Assembly (NCBI RefSeq): GCF_015832195.1
Contig: NC_052046.1
Location: 42,108,473-42,172,472, forward strand
DNA from: Motacilla alba alba
Lineage: Eukaryota; Chordata; Aves; Passeriformes; Motacillidae
Direction: 5' to 3'
Length of the DNA stretch: 64,000 bases
In this document: piece after piece, positions 40,780-49,990 of the stretch
Layout of the letters: every line of letters starts with the position of its first letter
Position numbering within the stretch: the first letter of the stretch is position 1
Translations under genes and position numbers: made by a program
Notes under the pieces: generated by a model
Database searches by the model: none
What the model was told of the DNA's origin: nothing
Seen by the model: the letters and a program-made list of their open reading frames with translations, nothing else

Positions 40780-41100
40780 TTTAGGAGCTCAGGCACTCCT
40801 CGCTTTTACTGGTCTAAACATATTCCTGTGTTGTAGATGGCAAGTCTTCTACAGGACTAATAGATACCAGAGCTGACAAAACCATCATCAGTGGATGTGA
40901 ATGGCCATTGGCCTGGCCCTTGTCAATGCCATCAGCGATTGTCACAGGCCAGCAGATGCCACCGCAGTCAGCTAAGGAACTCATGGTATATGGCCCAGAA
41001 GGGAAACAAGCACAGCTCAAACCACATGTATTTTCTACTACTGCACACTGTGGGGAAGAGATCTGTTATCACTGTGGGGACTGACACTGACAAAAGATTT
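40780..41100 (+). pseudogene. Retroviral aspartic protease remnant
   Basis: The active-site region reads LIDTRADKTIIS, with DTRA coded at 40,863-40,874. Retroviral proteases use Asp-Thr/Ser-Gly-Ala, so the invariant Gly is replaced by Arg. The flanking WPLAWP and a later stretch (VYGPEGKQAQLKPHVFS) fit the family. Interrupted by a stop further on. Confidence 0.8.
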
Positions 41101-42430
41101 TTAAAAGGAGCCTCTGACGTGCAGCCGAGACTTAAACTCACATGGAACATTAACACCCCTCTGTGGGTGCCTCAGTGGCCCATCAGAGGGGAATGGCTGC
41201 AACAAGCACAAAAACTGGTCAAAGAATGATTAGATCTGGCAAATATAGTTACTTCTACAAGCCTGTGGAACACCCCAGTATTTGTGATTTTAAAAAAGAC
41301 AAATGAAGACAAATGAAGACTCTTACAGGATATGGCTTTCAGTGCACTAAGAGCCCTGATGGGTGCTCAGCAACCCAGAATTCCTACAGCAATGTTCCTA
41401 AAACATGGGAATTATTAATCATTGCCTTAAAAGATTGTTTTCTCACAACTGCATTACACCCTGATGCTGCACCTCATTTGCTTTTTCATTACCATTCTTG
41501 AACAACTGTGAACCTATGTAAAGGTATCACTGCATTGTGTTACCACAAGGAATGAAAAACAGTCCTAAAATATGTCAGTTTGTGGTAGCAAGTGCTTTAC
41601 AATTGGTGCAACAGCACTTTTCAAAGGTTTTGCTGCATCACGGTATGGATGATATACTGCTAGCAGCAGATTACTCTATAGTACTGTAGAATTGTTTTGC
41701 TCCTTTGTGTTCTTCTCTTGATAAATTTGGTCTTTGTATTGCAGCAGACAAGGTCCAAACTGTCCCACCATGGAAATCCCTAGGGTTTCTATTATTTGAA
41801 CAGGAAATTGTTCCTCAGACCATTGTGCTCTGGACGTCTATTAAAACACTAAATGATTTGCAAAAATTATGTGGAACTATTAATTAGCTCAGACCTACCC
41901 TTGGTATCCCCACTGAGGAATTGTCACTCTTGTTTAATTTACTTAAGGGAGGCACAGATTTAATATCTCCTCTCCTTGCAAGCTGCATGCAGAAGCCCAT
42001 GAAGCATTGCAACTCTGAATGAAATTCAGACCTCTTTTGCATATAGATGACAAGCAGAGTTACCACGCAGGCTTTTTCTTATCCCGGCTGAATTCCAACT
42101 ATATGCACTAATGGCACAGTGGTGTATACACAACAATTGTGGATGATCAAATGATATTTTTACCTCACACATTTTCAAAAACAGTAACTACATTGCTTGA
42201 CATGGTTGCTAGAATTGTTTCCACAGGATGAAAATTATGTCAGACCCTAAGTAGGGAAGATCCTTTTCACATTCACGTTCCTTTGCCTGCAAACATTTTT
42301 CAGGATATATTCCAAGAATCATTATCTTTACAGATGGCCCTGACAGAATTCTTGGGAAACACTGTTAATTTTTTACCTAAAAATAAACTTTTGCAATCTT
42401 TAAAAGATCTTTCTTTACAGCCACATTTTT
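41100..42430 (+). pseudogene. pol: Retroviral reverse transcriptase remnant
   Basis: The N-terminal landmarks NTPLWVPQWPIRGEWLQQAQ and then SLWNTPVFVI are legible near 41,148-41,290, followed by a small GACAAATGAA duplication and a stop. Around 41,400-41,460 a segment resembling the fingers/palm region is frame-broken. The catalytic box reads GMDD at 41,642-41,653, where retroviruses have Tyr/Phe/Val-Met-Asp-Asp, so both Asp residues remain but the first residue is changed. The thumb and connection region continue (LNDLQKLCGTIN). Multiple stops. Confidence 0.9.
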
Positions 42431-42900
42431 TAACATTGTCACAGCCCCTGCCTGATGTAAAGACAGTTTTCATCAATGGCTCTGAGAAAACCTAGAAAGG
42501 AGTTGTTGCCTGGAAAGATTCGGCAGGGAATTGGGAAAACTTTTTTCAGCCAGGATCAACACAGCTGGTCGAATTAGCAACTGCTGTATAGGCCTTTAGA
42601 TTGTTCAGAAATGAGCCTTCCACTTAATTTCAAATTCCTTTTATGTAGTTGATATTTTAAACCAAATAGAACATTTCTTTCTAAAAGAAATACACAACAT
42701 AAATGTTTTTACGTTGTTATCTACTTTGATTTTGTTTGATGCAGATCTCACTGTATTTACGTTCTGCATCTCCGCTCTCACTCATCATTGCCTGGACCTC
42801 TGGTGAAAGGCAGTGCACCTGCTGATGCTCTGATGATGATGGCAACAGTTACAAATCAAATTACACAAGCCAAGTGGTCACATAACTTTTATCACCAGAA
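42430..42900 (+). pseudogene. pol: Retroviral RNase H remnant
   Basis: VFINGSEKT at about 42,466-42,492 corresponds to the first catalytic segment of RNase H, which normally has Asp where Asn is coded at 42,475-42,477. Downstream STQLVELATAV and HSSLPGPLVKGSAPAD match the later part of the domain and the linker to integrase. Stops at 42,493 and in the middle. Confidence 0.8.
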
Positions 42901-43480
42901 TGCAAAAACTTAAAATAAACAATTTAATCTTACTTTTTTTCAAGCTAAACAAATTGCTCATTCTTGCCCTGATTGTTTAGCTTAACACCTTTACCGATTA
43001 CAATAAGTACAAATTAGGTGCCAATGACATTTGACAGATGGATGTTACACACATTTCTTCTTTTAGCACCTTAAAATATGTGCATGTAGCAATTGACACA
43101 TATTCCAAATTTTTGTTGCCTCCACGAATAAAGAGAAAAAAGCAAGAGATATCATTAGCACATGCGAACAATTGCTACTTTAAAAGTCCTTAAAGTAGTG
43201 AAAACTGATAATGGTGCAGCATGCGTTTCACAACCAATGAAAACCTGTTTTCCTTGTTGGGGTAAACATCACTTAACTGGTATACCTCATTCCTCAACAG
43301 GTCAAGCTGTTGTGGAACGAACACATGCCCTTTTAAAGAATATGCTTCTTAAAGACAAAAGGGGGATCCCCTTGGAATAACACCTCAGGAACAACTGGAC
43401 AAAGCAACATTTGTTTTAAATTTCTTAAATATTTCCAGATTTGATAACAAAACAGCAAGTGAAAAAAGATTTTCTCATGA
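42870..43480 (+). pseudogene. pol: Retroviral integrase remnant with DD35E residues kept
   Basis: The N-terminal zinc-binding HHCC is visible as H-N-F-Y-H (about 42,880) and C-P-D-C (about 42,965). The catalytic core has QMDVTH (Asp at 43,041-43,043), KTDNGA (Asp at 43,207-43,209) and VVERTH (Glu at 43,315-43,317). The last two lie in one open frame with exactly 35 residues between them, the retroviral DD35E spacing. A frameshift separates the first Asp from the second. Integrase would have inserted viral DNA into the host genome. Confidence 0.9.
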
Positions 43481-44600
43481 TGCTTTAGCATCATGTTGGA
43501 GGACAAATGGAACAAATTGTACAATCCAACAGCTCCACATGATTGTACAGCTCCAGGTAAGCATAGATCATCGTGGTTTTTGGGATCACGGCAGTCTAAT
43601 GCTGACCAATCTGTGGAATGGTGTATGGGCAATACTGATGGAGGCATGAGAAAAGCAAGTAACTTCCCTGCTCTCTCCCTGCAGCCTCAAGAGCTGGATG
43701 TACTAGGGTCTGTAGAAGTTCCTTTATGTTTTTATCTCAATTACACTAACTGTCCAAACAGACACGACAGAGGAGTTGATATTAGTGGCACTGGCATTTA
43801 CCATAATGCCTCTGCCTGGTGTTGACTTACTGCTCCATCACATGTCACCACAAAAATCAATGCAATAAATCTGCCAGATAACATATTTCTGTTATGTGGT
43901 GACAGAGCATGGAAAGGCATTCCAGGAAAAGCAGTGGGAGGTCCATGTACTTTAAGTTATTTAACCATGTTTCACCCCAGTCTTGAAACTCCAACTAATT
44001 GGACATTATGACATAGGTGAAATAAATGTGATGCTGAGTCACTTAGCCCTAACTGTACTCTGAGGCCAAATTCTGGAATCCTACAAAAAGATTTTTTAGT
44101 TCTTTAGTTGCCTCTCTTGGTACTTGTGGCACGCCTTGAACACAATAAATAAACTAGGTTGTTGGCTTGCAAAGGAGAGTAAAGCTACTAGTAATGCTTT
44201 AATAGGATTATTAACAGATGTTGATTCTGTACGTCATGAAACACTGGAAAACAAGGCAGCATACTTATTATTGTTAGCCCAAGGACACATTTGTGAAGAC
44301 TTCGAGGGAATGTCAGAATGACCATTCTGAATCCATTCACAAAAGTATCCAGAAATTGATGGAACTGTCTGGAGAATGGCAGAAAACCCACGAATGGGAT
44401 CCTTTTGGCTTATTTTCTTGGCTGGGAAGTTTCAATTTTGGACCTTAGGTTAAACATGTAGTTGCCATAGCAATAATGGGACCTGTAGCTCTTTTGGTAA
44501 TCATGCTGTGTTTGCCATGGATCTTTCCTTACATTCAATGGCTTATCAATCAAAACTTAAAGCAAGTAATGCTAATGCATACACACACAGTAATTGCTTT
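43480..44600 (+). pseudogene. env: Retroviral env remnant with alpha/gamma-type transmembrane subunit
   Basis: Surface-subunit sequence is legible from 43,493 (open to 43,825) and around 43,890-43,950 ([21 protein letters not shown]). The transmembrane subunit (from about 44,124) has a heptad-like stretch and then LLLLAQGHICEDFEGM at about 44,264-44,311, which matches the immunosuppressive-like region and first Cys of the CX6CC motif of alpha- and gammaretroviruses. Right after it the frame shifts and the Cys pair is not intact. A hydrophobic anchor (AIAIMGPVALLVIMLCLPWI) follows at about 44,465-44,524. Broken in several places, so no working envelope protein is encoded. Confidence 0.85.
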
Positions 44601-44616
44601 ACAACCATTAATAAAT

Positions 44617-44629
44617 AAAAAAAGGGGGA
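44617..44629 (+). other. Polypurine tract of the provirus
   Basis: AAAAAAAGGGGGA lies just before the 3' LTR, the place where plus-strand DNA synthesis is primed in retroviruses. Confidence 0.85.
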
Positions 44630-44631
44630 TA

Positions 44632-44953
44632 CATAGGGTAAGAAAACAAAGGAGGCTTAGTAATAGAAGAGCAAAGACTGCTTGGTTAAATAAAAGAAGC
44701 TTATTTCACTGAGCCAGAGAAAATATGTAACAAAGTTTCTAAAATATAACAGACACAGTAGTTCACAATAACCTATAACAAAGTGCTTGTTTTGAAAGAA
44801 ATGGTTTGATGCTTGAATAATTTATTCTGTTGGCTGTTTAGAGGCATGGTATTTTAATCTGATGGTAAACATTATAAAAAGTCTATGCTTTTCTAATAAA
44901 TGTTTCTGGCCTTATCACTGTGTGGGGAGTGTGTTTTGGGTGCCAATATGCCA
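44632..44953 (+). repeat. 3' LTR of the endogenous retrovirus
   Basis: It starts CATAGGGTAAGAAAAC, where the terminal TG has decayed, and ends near AATATGCCA. It has the same order of motifs as the 5' LTR, including TTATAAAAAG and AATAAA. It carries about 15 extra bases near 44,701 (TTATTTCACTGAGCC) that are absent from the 5' copy. Confidence 0.88.
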
Positions 44954-45171
44954 CAGTATGTGCTTGCAGCAGGTGCAGAAGTCCCTGAACTGCCTGTTTC
45001 TTGTTGTCTTTGACAGTGACAACATGAGCACAGCTGAATTTCCAGACTGGAATTATTTATTCTGGTTACTGCCCAGGTAGTCATCTCTGGCGCTGTAGCA
45101 GTGACACCCGGTGGCCATTAAATAAATTCAGAAAACACTTCCCAGGTGAATTCCACCTTCATCTGCCTGCC

Positions 45172-45211
45172 TTTAATGTACCTGCCTTGGTGCATTTGCA
45201 GGTACATTAAA
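45172..45211. repeat. Perfect 14-bp inverted repeat with a 12-nt loop
   Basis: TTTAATGTACCTGC (45,172-45,185) and GCAGGTACATTAAA (45,198-45,211) are exact reverse complements. The hairpin lies about 220 bp beyond the provirus. Confidence 0.8.
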
Positions 45212-45837
45212 TACGAGATGCAGTAACATCACACTCGCAAGCTCTGCAAAAAAAACTCCTTCAGCTCCTTGTCACCTCTCAGCTATTGAAGAAAAACTGT
45301 GAGAAACAAATTTCTTTGGTCACTTGGGAACTGTGGAATCAAGTGCCTGCTGTAGGCTATATGAGAACAAAACATCTCTGGAAGACGAAAGATCAGATCT
45401 GAGCAAGAGGATGTGGGCAAAGGAAGTGACTCCTCTAAACTAATTGTACACAGTTTATAATCCACAGCAAGAAGCAAAAGATTGAAATGGTGGCAATTTG
45501 CAGCAATGTACCACAGAGCTGCCCAGAACATTTTTGCAAACCTCGAAGAGGACAGGAGTTGCACTATGCTGTATACAGACCAACTTATCCTTGCATTAGC
45601 AGGAAAGTATTTAACCACAAATTGTCTAATCATCAATCAGTAGATTTTATCCCTTTTCCTTTTCAATTTGAGAAAATTGTTATGTCCAAGCAGGAGAACA
45701 CCTTTCTATAAAATCACAGTCTAAGCTGGCAGATTCTGTGCACTTTCTCTAGTCTACACCTGTTTCAAAGAACTGTTGTGCTGTCACACATCACTTCCAC
45801 TCCAACACCTCTGCCTAAGCCATGTAATTTGAAGCAG

Positions 45838-47480
45838 GTTTACCAGGACTGTGTCCAGAGAGATTCTAAAGAGCCTTCAGGGCCTGAGATTCCCAACTTT
45901 TCTGGACAACCTGTCCCAGTGGCTGAGCCACCTCACAGCTAAAAATTATGCTCTTGTGTGCAATAGAATGTAATGTGTTTTAAATTGTGTCAATTGTCTT
46001 TGGTCCTATCAGCATCACTGAACAGAGCTTTGCTTTGTCATCTCTAGACTCGTCATGAGGTATTTATTCACACTGATAAGATCCTCCAACCTTCTCTTCT
46101 CCAGGCTGAACAGTCCCAGTTTGTTCAGACTTCCCTCACATGACACATTAGACTCAGTTCCTAAATTGCCTTAGCGGACCTTTTTTTGACTCTTTCCAGT
46201 ATGTCCATGTCTGTCTTGTACTGTGCAGCCCAGAGGAGGATATGTTACTCCAGGTGTGGTATCACCAGTGCTCAGTAGGGCTGGCAGAATCACCTCCTTC
46301 CACATGCTCCGGTGCCCAGGGTTACTCTATGTCTGATGAAGAACCTCACAGTTCCCTCTGTTGAGCTTCATGAGGTGTTTGCTCTCCCGTTTCTCTGCTT
46401 TCTCTATGTCCTTCTGTCTGGCAGCAAAGCCATCTGATGTATAAGCTACTTCTCATACTTGTCTGCTCTTCAGACTTCATGCAGGTGCAGTCTACCTAAT
46501 TGTCTAGAGCATTAATGAAGATATTATTAAACCGTATTGGCCTACAATTTTACACCCCCCAGGGGATACATGACTGGTGATCAGCATCCAGATAGAGTTT
46601 GTCCACAACTCTCTGGGCCAGCTCTTTGACCAGAGTTTAATCTTCTTCAGTACCCACTTATTTAACCTGGTTGTTTTTTTTTTTTTCTAGTTTGTCTTTG
46701 AGAATATTGTTGGAGACTGTGTCAAAAGCCAGCCTAAGACAAGATAAACAATATTTACTGTGTTCCCCTCATCTACCAAACTATTAAACTTGTTAGAGAA
46801 GCCTATCAAATTACTTACACATTACTTCCACTTTGTAAGTAAGTTCTAAGTAAACTTGCTATTCTGCTTTGTAAGTCAGACTACTCCTAATTACCTTTTC
46901 ATCATTCATGTGTCTAGAGATGGTTGCCATCACCTTCCACAGACTGAGGAGATCTGGTCTGGCCTGGGCTTCTCTGACTCATTCTTCTCTCCCTTCTTGA
47001 AGATAGGATTGAAATTTTTTTCTCTGCCAATCCTCAGAAACTGTCCCATCTGCCCTGTCCAGAGACAACAAAGAGGGGTCTTTCCGTATCTCCAGCTTAC
47101 CTCAGCATTTATGTGTACAAGCAGTCTCACAGACTGCTGCACGTCCAGTTAGTCTGTTTCCTAGAGTTTTCCCTGCTCAAATTTTCTTTCTGGTCTCAGA
47201 AATCTGAGGATTCCGGAATGCTGGTTTTACCAGTAAAGGCTGAGGCAAGAGAGACTTTGTGTACCTTGCCATTTTCCTTTTGTACCATTGTCTCTGCTCT
47301 ATCCAGTGGCAAGCCCATATTTTGTCTTTCATTTATATACTTGCATAATCCCATCTTATTGCCCCTCACATTCTTGATCAAATTCAACTCCAGATAGCCT
47401 TTGGCTTTTCTATTCCCACCCCTGCATGATCATGTTGCATATGTATCTTCTTTGGTCACAATTCCTCTTGTTCCTAGTCA
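45838..47480 (-). mobile_element. CR1-family LINE, about 1.6 kb, reverse orientation
   Basis: Reversed CR1 landmarks appear in order: 'ttttctggacaacctgtccc' (3' region), 'cttctcttctccaggctgaa', 'ttactccaggtgtggtatca', 'ttgagcttcatgaggtgttt', 'attgttggagactgtgtcaa' (RT region) and 'gatcaaattcaactccagat' (upstream coding region). It is an unusually long but decayed copy with many stops, and the very 3' repeat end is not clear. Confidence 0.85.
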
Positions 47481-47844
47481 TCCTCAGAGAGGAGTTTCTC
47501 ACTGCCTGAGAGGAAGCTGAAAAGAATACTTTTAACACTGTTGAAGCTGGTGGTATACTGACACCCCAGCTGCTGAAACCCGCTATCTAAAAATATTTTG
47601 TTGCTGACTCCCAGGCTGTTTCCTGCCTGGGGTGTAAATCCTCTCTAGGGGTGAGATGACATTTTTTTTCTGGTTTTATATTACAAGGAACAAATACTTT
47701 ATCACTTGTTGATGTACGGAAGCAACAAACTTGTTTCTCTGTTCTTGTTTTCACTTAAATTATTAAGGAAAATTATATTTGTTCGTCTGTATTTCTGCAT
47801 AGAGCCACAGAGTCATCAGACAGATCTTAAGTGCAATAAATGTT

Positions 47845-48350
47845 CATCTTCAGTCTGTGTCCAGTTTTGGGCTCCTCAGTACAAGAGAGACATGAAATTC
47901 CTGGAACGAGTCCAGCTGAGGGCAACAAAGATGATTAAGGGACTGGAACATCTCTCTTATGATGGAAAGGCTGAAGGAGCTGAGCCTGTTCAGCCTCCAG
48001 AAAAGAAGACTGAGAGAGGCTCTCATCAATGTCTGTCAGTATCTAAGGGAGGGTGCCATGAGAGTGGAGCCAGGCTCTTCTGAGAGATGCCAAGCAATAG
48101 GACAAGAGGCTACAAGCAGAAACTGATGCACAGGAAGTTCAAGTTGAACATGAGGAAGGAGTTCCTTACTGTGCAGGTAGGTGACTGTGCATTGGACTAG
48201 GCTTCCCAGAGGGGTTGGGGAGTCTCCCTCACTAGAAATATTTAAGAACTGTTTGGAATGAATCCTGTGCAATGTCCTCTAGGATGACCTTGCTTGAGCC
48301 TTGAGCATGGAGATTGGACCAGATGACTCACTGTGGTACCTTCCATCCTT
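47845..48350 (+). mobile_element. CR1 LINE fragment, 3' end (plus orientation)
   Basis: It starts near 'tgtgtccagttttgggctcc' and continues with 'gggactggaacatctctctt', 'gctgagcctgttcagcctcc' and 'tgagcatggagattggacca', ending near 'gtggtaccttccatcc'. It lies in opposite orientation to the CR1 just to its left, and part of the two overlap in consensus position. Confidence 0.88.
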
Positions 48351-48890
48351 ACCCCTTCTGTGTGAATTCCAGAAGGAGGAAGAGAAAGGAATGAGATGCT
48401 GGGATGTATTTTTGGCCAAAGGCCCTCCTGGGAGCAATTCTCAAACAGTTCTCCCAGGCTCCTTTAACCTCCAGGAAAACTTCCTTCAGGATTCTTCCAA
48501 GCAGGTCTCTGAAACAGTTCAAATTCTGTTTTTCTGATGTCTAGGATTGTGATTCTGCTCTTTATCTTGTTCATTCCTCTTAGGACTCTGTATGCTGCAG
48601 CCTGAGAATGCCCTCAGATGCCTTACCTGTAACTTGTTTAACCTTGTTTGGAAGTTTAAGGTTGAACAGGATATTTTTTTTTGCCATTAGAAGTTGCCTT
48701 CAGCACATGTTGTATATATTGTGGTTTCTTACCACCAGCTGTATTGCTGTTTAAGCACACATCAAGGAGATTAAAATCATTCATCAAGAATCTTCAATGG
48801 TGAAGCTTTCTTGAGCTGCCTAAATAAAGTTTCATCTGTCTCCTGTTCCTGATCAAGTGACACCTACTACAGTATCACACTTGCTGATTT

Positions 48891-49010
48891 CACAGAATTA
48901 TTGAATATTCTCAGCCGGAAGGGACTCACAAGAATCATCAAGTCCAACTCTTTAGGGAAAGGCCCATACAGGGATCAAACCCACAGCCTTGGCATTATTA
49001 GCACCATGCT
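48891..49010 (-). mobile_element. TguSINE1-like SINE (tRNA-Ile head, CR1-like tail), truncated
   Basis: The left half (CACAGAATTATTGAATATTC, then 'gggactcacaagaatcatca' and 'agtccaactc') is a CR1-type tail. The right half, reversed, reads like tRNA-Ile: 'ccttggcattattagcacca' and 'tgct', where the reverse complement contains GGTGCTAATAATGCCAAGG. The 5' tRNA portion is cut at about 49,010, beside the LTR-like sequence. This head-tail combination is that of TguSINE1, known from passerines. Confidence 0.85.
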
Positions 49011-49115
49011 ATGTTCACAGACTTCTTATTCCCCTTGCTTCATGCTTTGAAGCGGCGGCTGAATAAGATTTTCCCTTTGGGATGTCCCAGCTAGCAAACC
49101 AGCATCGCTAGCAGG

Positions 49116-49637
49116 TGTGGGACTCCCTCCCGATTTTCTTGAGTCAGGAGAGCATTCAACACTCTTGCCTTTTTCAGAGACACGGCTTGCATCAACAATC
49201 AGCAGAAGAAATAGGAGAGTGGATTCCAGCTGGGGTGAATCTGGGTTTATTGAGTCCCACCACAAAGACAACACCCTCAGAGAAACTAATGGCCAAAGAT
49301 AAGACTGAGGGGCTTGAAGGCGTTTATAAAGAGGGGAGGAAACAGGGTGGAGTTGGTCTTCAGGCAAATAGGATTGCAGGGGGGAGTGGGGTACAGAAGA
49401 TTGACATTCCAAATATGCCAATGGGAATAACTTTAGGGAGAGGCCCTGGTCCCTGAACCAATCACTCAACGCCCTGGCTAGAAGCTTCTAGAGAGAAAGA
49501 ATGGGTTGCCAAGTGATGGACAGGGCACCAGGGAGGGATCAGGGAAAGGATACATTGGTTTCTAGGGTAACTGGGGAGGACACAGGGTGATTGACAAAAC
49601 AAGGGAGGGAGGAGAGAACCAGGGCAGAACCATTACA
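49116..49637 (-). mobile_element. LTR of an endogenous retrovirus (reverse orientation), probable solo LTR
   Basis: On the minus strand the element starts TGTAATGGTTCTGCCCTGG (49,637) and ends GGGAGTCCCACA (49,116). It carries in order an inverted CCAAT box (ATTGG, about 49,460), a TATA box TTTATAAA (49,330-49,323) and a poly-A signal AATAAA (49,251-49,246), the spacing expected for U3-R-U5. No exact target duplication is seen, so the ends are tentative. Neighbouring unexplained sequence at 49,020-49,115 and 49,638-49,990 may belong to the same element. Confidence 0.7.
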
Positions 49638-49990
49638 ACAGAGAGGAGGAAACAGAACAGTTCAATCTACAACTTATACAATCAAGGCGTATAAAACGCA
49701 ACACAACAATGCATTAGTGTAAAAGCATTTGTGAAACGCTGCAAATCATACTGGTTTTACAGTGGAAATGCCAGAGAGCTCCCCTGTCATGCTGTCCCCC
49801 CATTTGTCAGCCCCTTGTGCCCCTTCTTCCCTTAAGGTTAACCCTCCTAGCCCCAGCTGCTTTAAAGCACCCCTCACTAGGCTGGCGAGTCTGTTCACAA
49901 AGACAGCTCTTGACCCTTACGCCAAAGGTCTGTGGTCTCGCCTGACATGCTTCATGTTAGTCACCCTGGCAGATGAAAATATTTCTCGAA

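Larger units (their letters stand above)
38231..44953 (+). mobile_element. Endogenous retrovirus, class II (beta-like), full layout but degenerate
   Basis: A 6.7-kb provirus in the order LTR, primer binding site, gag, dUTPase/protease, pol (RT, RNase H, integrase), env, polypurine tract, LTR. The two LTRs align along their whole length, at roughly 85% identity by eye, with a block present only in the 3' copy, so the insertion is old. All genes are broken by stops, frameshifts and indels, and no long frame remains. The dUTPase before protease and the two-knuckle nucleocapsid point to a betaretrovirus-like pol lineage. The Env transmembrane region is of alpha/gamma type. I see no clear target duplication. 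Confidence 0.93.

Noticed and set aside
49026..49469. 147-codon minus-strand open frame
   Set aside because: It lies across the LTR promoter and U5 region (TATA box and poly-A signal inside), so coding is implausible.
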